Shown in pieces: positions 44,374-53,730 of a stretch of DNA of 57,196 bases. Positions within the stretch are counted from its first letter, which is position 1. Each line of letters begins with the position of its first letter. The notes under the pieces were generated by a model that saw only the letters and a list, made by a program, of their open reading frames with translations, was not told the origin of the DNA and did no database searches. The position numbers and the translations under genes were made by a program. The stretch comes from a filamentous cyanobacterium ESFC-1 (GTDB lineage Bacteria > Cyanobacteriota > Cyanobacteriia > Cyanobacteriales > Spirulinaceae): NCBI GenBank assembly GCA_000380225.1, contig KB904821.1:2331276-2388471 (forward strand), in the 5' to 3' direction.

Positions 44374-47307
44374 ATGGTAAAGCCTTTTCGCCGTATTTCT
44401 TTGAGCTTATCGGTTGCTATTCTTTCGGTTTCACAGATTGTCATTGCTGTGGGATTGACCGGATATTTGTACTTTCGTAATAGCGAAAAAGCAGTCACAA
44501 AACTTGCTAATCAGTTAAGGCAAGAAGCGACTCATCATGTTACCAAAAATTTAGAGAATTATTTAGCCGTTCCCCAACAGGTTAATAAAGTTAATAAGAA
44601 TGCTTTTAAACGCAATCGTTTAGATATTAATGACAAACAAGCTCTAGAAAAGCATTTTTGGGAACTGCTTAATATTTTCGAGAATATTGATAATATTGCT
44701 TTTGCGACTCCAGAAGAAGAATTTACAGCCATTGAATATAATCGCGCTCAGGAAATAGTTGCCGTAACTGCGGGTCGTGAAACGGAAAATCTCATGACCG
44801 TTTATGAATTGGATAATCGAGGAAATCGCCGCCGCAAACAAAAGGTTTTAAATACTTTTGACCTTTATACTCGCGAATGGTACACAACCACAGTTGAAGC
44901 AGGAAAACCCATCTGGAATCCGATTTTTCCTTTTTTTAGCGATCGCCGGACTGTGGTACTTTCAGCGAGTTATCCGGTTTACGAAGCTGAGGAGTTGGTG
45001 GGTGTTTTTACAACGAGATTATATTTGTCGCGGATTAGTGAGTTCTTACAAGAATTGAAAATTAGCGATGGTAGTGAAGTTTTTATTCTAGAACGAGATG
45101 GTAAGTTAGTCGCGAGTTCAGATGAAGACGATCTTTTTCTCAATGGAAAAAGTGACCGCGTTCGCATCCCAGCCAATCAAGCCAAACGTCCGATTATCCA
45201 AAAAACAACTCAGTTTATACAACAGCAACATAACGGCAAGCTTGAGCAAATTGAAAAAGCGCAATATCTTGATTTTAAACTTAATAACGAACGCCAATAT
45301 CTAAAAGTTACGCCGTTTCAAGATGATTTAGGAATTGATTGGTTGGTGGTGGTGGTGATTCCTGAACGAGATTTTATGGGAGTCATTCATGCGAATACTC
45401 GTTCAACCATTATATTATGCGCGATCGCGTTGGCGACGATTACCGTTATTAGTCTGATTGCAACGCAACGATCGATTCATCCAATTTTTGAATTAATTAC
45501 TGCATCTCAGGCTTTATCTCAAGGAAAATGGCAACAGCGAGTACAAGATTCTCGCATTCGAGAGTTAAGCTTATTGTCTCATACTTTCAATCGTATGGCG
45601 GCGCAAATACAAGATTCTTTTAAGAGTTTAGAACAAGCTGAAGCCAAGTATCGCGATATTTTTGAAAATGCCTTAGAAGGGATATTTCAATCTACTCCTG
45701 AAGGTAGTTTTTTAAGTGTAAATCCAGCGTTTGCTAAAATGTTTGGCTATGAGTCCCCCACTGCTTTGATTGCTGCAATTGATGATATTAGCCAGCAGGT
45801 TTATTTGAATCCCGAAGATCGCCAAATTTTTAAAGAGTCTATCGCAACCCAAGGCTCAGTTACAGATTTTCAAACCCAAGTCTATCGTCGCGATCGCTCA
45901 GCGATCTGGGTTTCAGTTTATGCCAGGGCAAAACGCGATCGCGATGGCACTATTTTGTATTATGAAGGTACGATTGAAGAAATCACCCAAAACAAAATTA
46001 CCGAAGCTCAATTAAAATATAATGCCAATCATGACGAGTTAACGGGTTTATATAATCGTAAAGCCTTTTTAGCTCATTTACAGCAAAGCCTTGAAACCGC
46101 AAAAGTTAACTCGAATTATCGTTTTGCTGTTTTATTTTTTGACTTGGATGACTTTAAACTGGTTAATGATAGTTTAGGGCATTTAGTGGGCGATCGCTTA
46201 CTGATTGCTGTCGTCCAATCGATTCAAGCGTTTTTACCCAAAGATTCTATTTTTGCTCGTTTCGGGGGGGATGAGTTCATTTTATTATTAAATGATTTGC
46301 AACGTTTGGATGACGCGATCGCGATCGCTTGTCAAATTAATAAAACTCTACAATCTCCCTTTCAACTCGACTCTCACGAAACTTTTGTGAGTAGTAGTAT
46401 TGGCATTGTATTTAGTTATAATCTTAACCAAACCCCAGAAGATTTCCTCAGAGATGCAGATACCGCGCTTTATGAAGCCAAAGCCAAGGGAAAAGGACGT
46501 TATGAAGTCTTCGATCGGCAAATGCACGCGACAATCCGAAGACGTTTACAACTCGAAACGGATTTAAGATACGCCCTAGAACGTCAAGAAATCACGATTC
46601 TTTATCAACCGATTGTTGATACGTTCAGCCACCAAATCGTCGGTTTTGAAGCCTTATCCCGTTGGTATCATCCCCGACAGGGTTGGATATCTCCTTGTGA
46701 ATTTATCCCCATTGCTGAGGAAACGGGGTCAATTGTTCCCTTGGGTTGGTCACTCATTGAACGAGTTTGTCAGCAATGGTTAGAATGGCGAAAATATAGC
46801 GATTGCGAATTATTTATGAGTATTAATTGGTCGAGTAAGCAATTAGTACAAGTTGATTTGATTCCTCAACTTAAAAGTATTTTAGAGCAATATCAATGTC
46901 CGCCTTCTTGTCTAAAAATTGAAATCACCGAAAGTAGTTTGCTCAGAAATACAACCGCAGTTAACGATAAATTAAATGAATTAGTTAATTTAGGGGTTCG
47001 ACTCAGTATTGATGATTTTGGGACGGGTTATTCTTCTTTAAGTTATTTACATCAATTTCCTTTTAAAACCTTAAAAATTGACCGTTCTTTTATTCGTCAT
47101 CTCGATTGTGACTCGCAAAATCAGGAAATTGTCGAAGTCATTATCCAACTCGCGCATCACCTACGTTTAGACGCGATCGCCGAAGGAGTCGAAACAGCAA
47201 ACCAGCTTAAAGCCCTAGAAAAGATGAACTGCGACCAAATTCAAGGCTATTTCTTTTACCCTCCCCTTCCGGGCGATCGCATCACGCAAATTCTCCAAGA
47301 AACCTAA
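44374..47307 (+). CDS. Membrane sensor diguanylate cyclase/phosphodiesterase (dCache-HAMP-PAS-GGDEF-EAL)
   Basis: This 977-residue paralogue of the protein at 3822 has one PAS domain instead of two. Order: TM about 10-32, double-Cache-like region (about 35-340), TM about 345-365, HAMP, PAS (about 420-545), GGDEF with FARFGGDEF at about 630, and EAL with FEALSRWYH at about 756, EITESSLL, IDDFGTGYSSLSYL and DAIAEGVE. The product-inhibition RxxD is not conserved (LPKD at that place), and the EAL motif NxSxxQL reads NWSSKQL. Both catalytic signatures otherwise look intact. Confidence 0.95.
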   Translation: MVKPFRRISLSLSVAILSVSQIVIAVGLTGYLYFRNSEKAVTKLANQLRQEATHHVTKNLENYLAVPQQVNKVNKNAFKRNRLDINDKQALEKHFWELLNIFENIDNIAFATPEEEFTAIEYNRAQEIVAVTAGRETENLMTVYELDNRGNRRRKQKVLNTFDLYTREWYTTTVEAGKPIWNPIFPFFSDRRTVVLSASYPVYEAEELVGVFTTRLYLSRISEFLQELKISDGSEVFILERDGKLVASSDEDDLFLNGKSDRVRIPANQAKRPIIQKTTQFIQQQHNGKLEQIEKAQYLDFKLNNERQYLKVTPFQDDLGIDWLVVVVIPERDFMGVIHANTRSTIILCAIALATITVISLIATQRSIHPIFELITASQALSQGKWQQRVQDSRIRELSLLSHTFNRMAAQIQDSFKSLEQAEAKYRDIFENALEGIFQSTPEGSFLSVNPAFAKMFGYESPTALIAAIDDISQQVYLNPEDRQIFKESIATQGSVTDFQTQVYRRDRSAIWVSVYARAKRDRDGTILYYEGTIEEITQNKITEAQLKYNANHDELTGLYNRKAFLAHLQQSLETAKVNSNYRFAVLFFDLDDFKLVNDSLGHLVGDRLLIAVVQSIQAFLPKDSIFARFGGDEFILLLNDLQRLDDAIAIACQINKTLQSPFQLDSHETFVSSSIGIVFSYNLNQTPEDFLRDADTALYEAKAKGKGRYEVFDRQMHATIRRRLQLETDLRYALERQEITILYQPIVDTFSHQIVGFEALSRWYHPRQGWISPCEFIPIAEETGSIVPLGWSLIERVCQQWLEWRKYSDCELFMSINWSSKQLVQVDLIPQLKSILEQYQCPPSCLKIEITESSLLRNTTAVNDKLNELVNLGVRLSIDDFGTGYSSLSYLHQFPFKTLKIDRSFIRHLDCDSQNQEIVEVIIQLAHHLRLDAIAEGVETANQLKALEKMNCDQIQGYFFYPPLPGDRITQILQET

Positions 47308-47316
47308 AAGAAATTA

Positions 47317-47658
47317 CTACAAATCTAAGCGTCCCGTGGTAATTAATTTTAACCCCGAAATTAACAACGCAAACGAAACAAAAAAGTACCACAAACTCGT
47401 CGGACGCAACAACACTTTACCACTAACAAAGACTAAACCAATCCCCACGATAATTAACAACCAACCCCAACCTCGGGTTTGTTCTGTAAAGAAAACGAGC
47501 GACACAATCCCCCCAACAATTGATAATACCGAACCCGCAGCCGAAATATCTTGCCACCAATAGGGAGAAAGCTGAGTGGTAAAAATAATATTTTGACCCA
47601 GAAAATAGACTCCCCCAATCACCAAAGCTAAACCCAGTAATTTTAGTAAAAAACGCAT
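47317..47658 (-). CDS. Four-helix membrane protein of unknown function
   Basis: The 113-residue protein (MRFLLKLLGLALVIGGVYFL) has four hydrophobic segments at about 5-24, 37-57, 64-82 and 88-106, separated by short loops. No motif is recognised. It is convergent with the GGDEF/EAL gene, nine bases from that stop. It may be a small cyanobacterial integral membrane protein of the DUF type; function unknown. Confidence 0.75.
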   Translation of the reverse strand: MRFLLKLLGLALVIGGVYFLGQNIIFTTQLSPYWWQDISAAGSVLSIVGGIVSLVFFTEQTRGWGWLLIIVGIGLVFVSGKVLLRPTSLWYFFVSFALLISGLKLITTGRLDL

Positions 47659-47990
47659 TATTATTTCCCTCCGATCAAGACTTTAAAACAACCAATTTGG
47701 CGCGATCGCATAGCAAACTTATCAACCTTTTTCCTACTCCTAGAGTTAGAAAAAGTCGCTCTTTCTCTAGTTAGATGAATCCTTGCCGCAATCTCATTAG
47801 GATGTATAGACGATCTAATGCCAGCAAACCCCTGCTTAAATCGGGTTTATCCAAACTTAGATTTTATCTAAAGACAATGCCAACTCGTTTAAATACGAAT
47901 AATATTAATATAGCACTTCTTCCCCAGGCGCGATCGCCCAAACCTAAAATTAAAATAAAACTTAGAATTGCCAATTTTATCAATATCTAA
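47659..47990. other. Intergenic region, no gene seen
   Basis: AT-rich spacer before the permease pseudogene. A 71-codon open frame at 47775-47990 has biased, basic composition and no ribosome-binding site; it is not considered real. The missing 5' half of the permease gene is not found here. Confidence 0.5.
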
Positions 47991-49096
47991 GGATGGCGGA
48001 AAGTTGCCAAACGCTACTTTATGGAATGGCAAATGGTGTGGAAAGATGTCACCTTTGGCTTTACCGTCGCCGGGATCATTGGGGCTTTTGTGCCGCCGAC
48101 TTTCTTTCAAACCCTTTTCCTCGGAACCGGAAGCGAAAACCCTAGTTTTTTGGCATTATTAGAAAATACCATTGTAGGCCCGGTTGCTGCCTTTTTTACC
48201 AAAAATTCTGGGTTTCAGGTTCCCCGTCCTTCAAGGACGGCTTTATATTATAATATTGGTGTGCGAGTGACCAGTAATGTGGGCCGCACTACAACAAACC
48301 TAACCAACTCAATAGTTAAAGTAAGGGGTTTTCAGCACAATCCTTGTTGATGTAAAACTTTAAGGGTGTAGTTGTGAAAACAAACTTTTGCGTCCGGGCA
48401 GGACGTATCTTGGACTAGAAACCAAGAAACAAAACGCTCGTTGAGTCGGTCTAACGGGGACTAAGGGGAGGATATTTAGGTGTCTGTCGATCCAAAGTCT
48501 AGTTAAGAGGCAACCTGAAAGAAACGAGAATCCTCGACCGTTTACGGCGAGGAGTTGTCAACTTTATCGGTTCGATGGGAAACATCCCCATTGCCGCGAT
48601 TCTGTTTGCTAATGGCGTGAGTTTTGCGGGCGTAATTGCCTTTATTTTTAGCGATTTAGTCGTGTTTCCCGTCGTTCGGATTAACGCCAAATATTACGGC
48701 TGGAAAATGGCACTCTATATCGTCGGTGTGTTTCTTTCAGCCCTGGTGATTACCGCCTTATTATTACATTAGGGCTTTTCGGCTTTTGGCATATTACCCC
48801 AAAGTAGCGCCGCCAGCAGTTCCGCTTCAACCCAACGCTTTGCCATTGATTACACCTTTTGGCTAAACCTCGCATTTTTAGCGATTACCGGGGTGTTAGT
48901 CTGGTTGCGATGGGGCAATCAAAAATCGTCGCAACACGGCAATAACGGGCATTCTGGCCACTCCCACGAACATCATCATCATGGTGGCAAGCAAGACATG
49001 ATTGAAAAAGCCTTGTATTGGCTCGCGATCGCGTCTTATATTTGGTTAGCAGGCGGTGTTGTTACCTCTTTATTTGTCTCTAGTCCCGGTGGATGA
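47991..49096 (+). pseudogene. ArsP/DUF318-type permease pseudogene, 5'-truncated, split by an element and with an in-frame stop
   Basis: After a TAA at 47988 the frame encodes GWRKVAKRYFMEWQMVWKDV, then TFGFTVAGIIGAFVPPTFFQ and LENTIVGPVAAFFT. The element at 48200-48561 interrupts it. Joining 48199 to 48562 continues in the same frame with FIGSMGNIPIAAILFANGVS, FAGVIAFIFSDLVVFPVVRI. An in-frame TAG follows at 48770, and then sequence that still reads as the family's tail (YTFWLNLAFLAITGVLVWLR, and a His-rich HSHEHHHHGG loop). The N-terminal half of this roughly 330-residue permease is absent. Three independent lesions make it nonfunctional. Confidence 0.85.
48200..48561 (+). mobile_element. 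Non-autonomous IS200/IS605-type element inside the permease pseudogene (362 bp)
   Basis: Left end CAAAAATTCTGGGTTTCAGG, hairpin CCGTCCTTCAAGGACGG (about 48224-48240), and right-end hairpin CCTCGACCGTTTACGGCGAG G (48532-48552) ending GAGTTGTCAA. It lies directly 3' of TTAC (48196-48199), the target tetranucleotide known for IS608 of this family, and makes no target duplication. Excision restores the permease codon ACC and frame exactly. There is no TnpA or TnpB frame. Interior sequence differs from the element at 40090, but the ends match. Confidence 0.85.
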
Positions 49097-49803
49097 ATTA
49101 ATATCAAAATCTTCTTATCCCATTGTGACAAGTTAAGATTTTTGCCCCATTGTTAAGTTCCTCGTAGGGGCGGGGTTTCCCCGTCCAAGTTTACGTTATT
49201 GGATGCGACTGCTCCCGTCAAATCGTCCTAACCTTAAAGTTGAGGATTACAGTCTTGTAGTGGTACGACACAGCTAAAATGAGGCTTGATCGTAGGGTGC
49301 TGTTAGCGTAGCGTAACGCACCGAAATACAAGCATTTTAACGATGGTGACTATCGCACAAATTAAGCTGTGTCGAGCCACTACTGCCGTGACACAGCTAA
49401 AAATGTGCGATAGATTTTCGGTCTATATTCATGTTGAAGCCAGTTTCGAGGGTTTTCTAAAGCCCTATTTAAGCTGTGTCACAACACTACTGCCGCGACA
49501 CAGCTAAAAATGTGCGATAGATTTTCGGTCTATGTTCATGTTGAAGCCACTTTCGAGGGTTTTCTAAAGCCCTATTTAAGGCGTGTCACGGCACTACTGC
49601 CATGACACACCTAAAATGAGGCTTTAGGTAGGGTGCTGTTAGCGCAGCGTAACGCACCGAAATGTAGGCATTTTAGGTTTTGGCGATCGCACAATTTAAG
49701 GTGTATAAAGAACCCCGGTTTCTGATGGGCTTACACGCTCAAATTAGAACATAAAGCTAGAAACCGGGGTTCGGAAATAGCGATTGTATTTCCAGATTTG
49801 AGA
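49097..49803. other. Repeat-filled intergenic region upstream of dxs 3' end
   Basis: It opens with a partial copy of the 13607 MITE (TTGTGACAAGTTAAGATTTT, about 49127) and a GTAGGGGCGGGGTTTCCCCG hairpin. The array at 49258-49702 follows, then a facing pair AGAACCCCGGTTTCTGA / AGAAACCGGGGTTCGG (49706-49772). No gene is seen. Confidence 0.75.
49258..49702. repeat. Four-unit A-B-B-A array of GACACAGCT-ended elements
   Basis: Four consecutive units each start near GACACAGCTAAAA and end near TTTAAGCTGTGTC (a terminal inverted repeat), separated by CACTACTGCC-type linkers. Units B (49381-49487 and 49488-49594) are near-identical with an exact 107-base period. Outer units A (about 49258-49380 and 49595-49702) share a different interior with GTAGGGTGCTGTTAGCG and CGTAACGCACCGAAAT. 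Single copies of A occur near 11779 and 29424. Confidence 0.88.
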
Positions 49804-51717
49804 TTACGACGAAACCGCAGACGCTTCTTTTTGACTAAAGAAACCACTCAAAATCTGTTCCGTCATTTGAGAACTACTCAAGCCCAAATCCGCCTTCGAC
49901 TCATCCGGTTTGGCATGATCGACTAGAATATCAGGAACGCCAAAACGCTTCACAGGCACTAACACATTATTCTCGGCCAAAGCCTCCGTCACCGCCGAAC
50001 CAAAACCGCCCATCAAGCAGCCTTCTTCGAGGGTAACCACCTTGCCAAGACGTTGCGCCAAAGGCAAAATCAACTCAGTGTCTAAAGGCTTCACAAAACG
50101 CGCATTCACCACCGTCGCTTCGACACCATGTTCGCTCAACATTTCCGCCACTTGCATCGCCGAGTTGACCATCGAACCATAGCCCAACAGCAACACATCA
50201 TCGCCGTTGCGGAGGATTTCGCCCTTACCAATTTCAAGGGGTTCCCAACCATCTTCCATCAAGGGTACACCAATGCCATTGCCGCGAGGATAGCGCATGG
50301 CAATCGGGCCGTCGGTGTGGTTAATCCCGGTGACCAGCATTCGTTGTAACTCCGCTTCGTCTTTCGGGGCCATAATCGTCAGATTCGGCAGACAGCGCAT
50401 ATAGGCGATATCGTACATCCCTTGGTGAGTTGGGCCATCGGCCCCCACAATACCCGCCCGGTCTAAACAGAAAAAGACAGGTAAATTTTGGATGCAGACA
50501 TCATGCACTACTTGGTCATAAGCCCGTTGTAGGAAAGTTGAGTAAATCGCCGTAACTGGGCGCATTCCTTCGCAAGCCATACCAGCCGCCAGAGTAACCG
50601 CGTGTTGTTCGGCAATGCCAACATCAATATATTGTTTTGGCAGTTTCTTCTGAAGTTTATCCAACCCGGTTCCCGTGGCCATGGCGGCAGTAATACCGAC
50701 GATTTTCGGGTTATTTTCGGCCAATTTGGTCAGAGTATGGGCAAAAACTTGAGAATAGCTCGGCGGTGTGGGTTTGTTCGAGGGATAAGCCTTACCCGTT
50801 TTCAAATCAAAGGGTTTTTGAGCATGATAGCCCACTTGATCTTTTTCGGCGATTTCGTAACCTTTACCCTTCACTGTGGCCACATGAACCAAAACCGGGC
50901 CGTGGACTTGGTGGGCTTGTTTGAAGGTCGAGATTAATTCTTCGATATTGTGACCATCGATAGGGCCAAAATACTTAAAGCCTAACTCCTCAATCACCGC
51001 ACCGACTTTGGGAACCGCTAAACGCTTCATACTTTCTTTGAGGCGGTCCATGTCCGGGGAGAGGGTTTCACCCAAGAAAGGGAGGTGTTTAAATTGTTCT
51101 TCGAGGTTGTCGGATAGGAATTGTACCGGCGGAGAAAGGCGAACTTTGTTGAGATAGCGAGAAATCGCCCCCACGTTAGGGGAAATCGACATTTCGTTGT
51201 CGTTGAGAATCACCATCAAGTTCGTATTGGGGAGGTGTCCGGCGTGGTTGATGGCTTCGAGGGCCATTCCCCCAGTGAGTGCGCCATCACCAATAATTGA
51301 GACAACTTTGTAATCGTCTCCTTGGGCATCGCGGGCTAGTGCCATCCCTAACCCCGCAGAAATGCTTGTAGAGGCGTGTCCTGCCCCAAAGTGGTCGAAT
51401 TTGCTCTCGCAGCGTTTAAGATAGCCAGCAACACCGTCCTTTTGCCGCAGGGTGTGGAAGCGGTTGTAGCGTCCGGTGAGCATTTTGTGGGGGTAGGCTT
51501 GGTGACCTACATCCCAGAGGACTTTATCGCGGTCGAGGTCGAGGGTTTGGTACAGGGCGATTGTGAGTTCTACGACTCCTAAACCGGGGCCGAGGTGGCC
51601 GCCACTGGTGGCAATGGTTTCTAAATGCTTTTCTCTAATTTGACGGGCAATGTTTTCGAGTTGTCGCACAGACAAGCCGTGCAACTGATTCGGATGAGTA
51701 ATTTCGCTTATGTGCAT
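49804..51717 (-). CDS. dxs: 1-deoxy-D-xylulose-5-phosphate synthase
   Basis: DXS condenses pyruvate with glyceraldehyde 3-phosphate using thiamine diphosphate, the first step of the MEP isoprenoid pathway that feeds carotenoids, chlorophyll phytol and quinones. The 637-residue protein has normal length. It has the [19 protein letters not shown]-type N-terminal segment, the [18 protein letters not shown] Mg/ThDP motif ending in the [10 protein letters not shown] loop, the pyrimidine domain with [20 protein letters not shown] and [20 protein letters not shown], and a transketolase C-terminal domain. ATG 51717 gives [20 protein letters not shown]. It is transcribed alone. Confidence 0.97.
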   Translation of the reverse strand: MHISEITHPNQLHGLSVRQLENIARQIREKHLETIATSGGHLGPGLGVVELTIALYQTLDLDRDKVLWDVGHQAYPHKMLTGRYNRFHTLRQKDGVAGYLKRCESKFDHFGAGHASTSISAGLGMALARDAQGDDYKVVSIIGDGALTGGMALEAINHAGHLPNTNLMVILNDNEMSISPNVGAISRYLNKVRLSPPVQFLSDNLEEQFKHLPFLGETLSPDMDRLKESMKRLAVPKVGAVIEELGFKYFGPIDGHNIEELISTFKQAHQVHGPVLVHVATVKGKGYEIAEKDQVGYHAQKPFDLKTGKAYPSNKPTPPSYSQVFAHTLTKLAENNPKIVGITAAMATGTGLDKLQKKLPKQYIDVGIAEQHAVTLAAGMACEGMRPVTAIYSTFLQRAYDQVVHDVCIQNLPVFFCLDRAGIVGADGPTHQGMYDIAYMRCLPNLTIMAPKDEAELQRMLVTGINHTDGPIAMRYPRGNGIGVPLMEDGWEPLEIGKGEILRNGDDVLLLGYGSMVNSAMQVAEMLSEHGVEATVVNARFVKPLDTELILPLAQRLGKVVTLEEGCLMGGFGSAVTEALAENNVLVPVKRFGVPDILVDHAKPDESKADLGLSSSQMTEQILSGFFSQKEASAVSS

Positions 51718-51850
51718 ACCGAGGTAGACTTTTAGATTTTTTTTACAGGTTCTCTAAATCTATATTGATACTGTAAGGGATTTAGCCCTGAAAGCGTCAG
51801 GTCTGGATCGATATCTTTGCAATTGGTGACACAAGGGGGGCGTGAGGATG

Positions 51851-51888
51851 AAAAAAATCCCGCTACACTGGATCGAGCGTAGCGGAAT
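51851..51888 (-). terminator. Intrinsic terminator of the DUF4278 gene
   Basis: On the minus strand CCGCTACGCTCGATCCAGTG TAGCGG forms a 7-bp stem followed by a run of seven T. It lies 60 bases after the stop of the gene at 51949. Confidence 0.8.
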
Positions 51889-51948
51889 ATGAATTAGTCT
51901 GGATTGAAACTTAATGAATGTGTGACGGGTGAATCTAACCCAGTTGGT

Positions 51949-52275
51949 TTAACCTTGGAAGCCGATTTCAGCAGCAGCCCGGTTGTGCATCGCTTTGAGG
52001 CGATTTAAATCGGTGCGCTCATGGCCCCAGAATAAACGGCGGGATCGTTGCGCGACAGAATTGCTCGATTGGGGTTTTGCTGCGGCTTGGTGATTACCTG
52101 TGGTATAAGCCACACCCCGATAGACTAAGTTGCGAGTTGGTTGCAAGACCGGGGATTTTTTCAAATTGCGGAACCGCCAATCTTGACCGCGATACTTCCC
52201 GCTTTGTTCTTCGGTGCCAGTTGCGACAACAGGGGGATTGTATTCGTAAGTTTTACCGCGATATGTAAGTTTCAT
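51949..52275 (-). CDS. DUF4278 domain protein
   Basis: The 108-residue protein starts MKLTYRGKTYEYNPPVVATG, the diagnostic opening of DUF4278 proteins, which are widespread small cyanobacterial proteins of unknown function. The C-terminal half repeats the motif as NLVYRGVAYTTG and ends in a basic segment (RSRRLFWGHERTDLNRLKAM). A strong TAGGAGG ribosome-binding site precedes ATG 52275, and a terminator follows, so it is probably a well-expressed monocistronic gene. Expression under stress is often seen for the family, but nothing here shows it. Confidence 0.9.
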   Translation of the reverse strand: MKLTYRGKTYEYNPPVVATGTEEQSGKYRGQDWRFRNLKKSPVLQPTRNLVYRGVAYTTGNHQAAAKPQSSNSVAQRSRRLFWGHERTDLNRLKAMHNRAAAEIGFQG

Positions 52276-52498
52276 AGCTTTCGCCTCCTATTCAAATGCA
52301 GAGATTGAAGTTGAGGCGCGTTCCTTCGGGAGTACTCTGTTTTCCCTACTTCCGTCTCTTTTGCTTGTGGGCTACGGAGATGAACGATTTGTTTTCGTTT
52401 CTGTATCTATTGTTACCGTTTTTTAGGAGAATGTCAAGGTGTTTACATAACTTTACAATCATTAAGTAGGGTATCAGCCGCCCTGGAGATTAACCCGA

Positions 52499-53590
52499 TT
52501 AACCTTCTGGGGGCGTACAGTTTCCCCCTAAGTGATTGACAATGGTGCAGGTGTTCAAAACCATCATGTCGGTGTAGTTGGCGGTATCACCGAGGCCGCC
52601 TGTGAGTAAGGCCGGCGTGGCGACTTTGACGTTGGCTTCGCGGGCGACGGTGGCGATCGCGCCATTGTTGGTGTTAGCTTCAGCAAAGATCGCCGGGACT
52701 TTAGCCGTTTCGATGGCTGTGACTAATACTTTGACTTGGGCGGCGGTGGGGGTTTCTTCGGTACTCAAGCCCTGCAAGGCTTGGGAGTCTTGGAAATCGT
52801 AGGCTTGGGTAAAGTAGTTAAAGGCATCGTGGGTAGACATCACAATCCGTTGATTTTCGGGGACGGTGGCCACTTGTTCGGCAATCCAGAGGTCGAGACG
52901 TTCGAGGTCTGCGATTAAGGTGGCGGTGTTTTCTGTGTAAGTGTCGGAGGCTTCGGGATTGAGGTTGCCTAGTTGCTGTTGGATGATTTTCGCCGTCGCG
53001 ATCGCATTTTCTACATCTAACCACACATGAGGATCGGCGGCCATTTCTTCTTTCTGGTTGTCGTGGCTATGACCTTCTTCGCCGTGACTGTGGTCGTGGC
53101 TATGACTTTCTTCGGCGTGACTGTGGTCGTGACTATGACTTTCTTCGCCGTGACTGTGGTCGTGGCTATGACCTTCTTCGCCGTGACTGTGGTCGTGGGG
53201 TTCAGTCATAATTGGTTCGGACACCGCTTGTTCAAATACCGCGACTTTGGGGCTGGCTGTATCCACCGCCGCGATTAAGCCTTCTAAGGCAGTCTCAAAG
53301 CCATAACCGCCATATAGAACCAAATCTGCTGTTTCTAGGGCTTGGCGGTCTGAGGGCTTGGTGGTGTAGGTGTGGGGGTCTTGTTGGGGGCCGATTAAAC
53401 ATTGAATATCTAGGGTTTCTGCGGCAATTTGGCGGGTGAGGTCGCAGATAATGCTACTCGAAGCTACTATCTCTGGCATTTCTGCGGGGTCTGGCCTTGC
53501 TGCGGTGTCTTCGGGGGTTACTGTTTCTTGAGAACAACCCATCAAACCGACTAAAGCGATTAAGACAAAATTTCTGAAAGTATTACCCAT
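52499..53590 (-). CDS. znuA: Zinc ABC transporter substrate-binding lipoprotein
   Basis: ZnuA captures periplasmic Zn2+ for the ZnuBC permease. The 363-residue protein has a lipoprotein signal (LVGLMGCS, lipid Cys19). Metal ligands include His73 (DPHTY), His188 (DPHVW) and the His of MSTHDAF, with a C-terminal acidic ligand. A His-rich loop at residues 132-178 is made of four 11-residue repeats (HDHSHGEEGHS and variants). No znuB or znuC lies nearby, so this is a stand-alone binding protein. A Zur-like palindrome is 39 bases upstream of the start, suggesting induction by zinc starvation. Manganese or other metal specificity cannot be excluded by sequence alone. Confidence 0.93.
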   Translation of the reverse strand: MGNTFRNFVLIALVGLMGCSQETVTPEDTAARPDPAEMPEIVASSSIICDLTRQIAAETLDIQCLIGPQQDPHTYTTKPSDRQALETADLVLYGGYGFETALEGLIAAVDTASPKVAVFEQAVSEPIMTEPHDHSHGEEGHSHDHSHGEESHSHDHSHAEESHSHDHSHGEEGHSHDNQKEEMAADPHVWLDVENAIATAKIIQQQLGNLNPEASDTYTENTATLIADLERLDLWIAEQVATVPENQRIVMSTHDAFNYFTQAYDFQDSQALQGLSTEETPTAAQVKVLVTAIETAKVPAIFAEANTNNGAIATVAREANVKVATPALLTGGLGDTANYTDMMVLNTCTIVNHLGGNCTPPEG

Positions 53591-53628
53591 AGTACGTTGA
53601 AGACGGCGATCGCCTCTGTTTTATAAAT

Positions 53629-53645
53629 AGAATGATAATCATTCT
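53629..53645. promoter_or_regulatory. Zur/Fur-type operator upstream of znuA
   Basis: AGAATGATAATCATTCT is an inverted repeat with 7-base arms around TAA and contains TGATAATCATT, the core of cyanobacterial Zur sites (TGATAATNATTATCA). It lies 39 bases upstream of the znuA ATG and could also cover the promoter of the divergent gene at 53731. Confidence 0.75.
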
Positions 53646-53730
53646 AACATGGAAGAAATCAGCCAGAACCAAGAACCCAGATTAGCTGCTACCCTAAAAG
53701 CCAACAAACTTGAATTTTCGATCTCTAGTG

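Noticed and set aside
47775-47990. 71-codon frame before the permease pseudogene
   Set aside because: Basic low-complexity composition, no Shine-Dalgarno sequence and no match to the missing permease half.
53027-53278. 83-codon plus-strand frame of repeated TFFAVTVVVAM units
   Set aside because: It is the antisense reading of the His-rich repeats of znuA.
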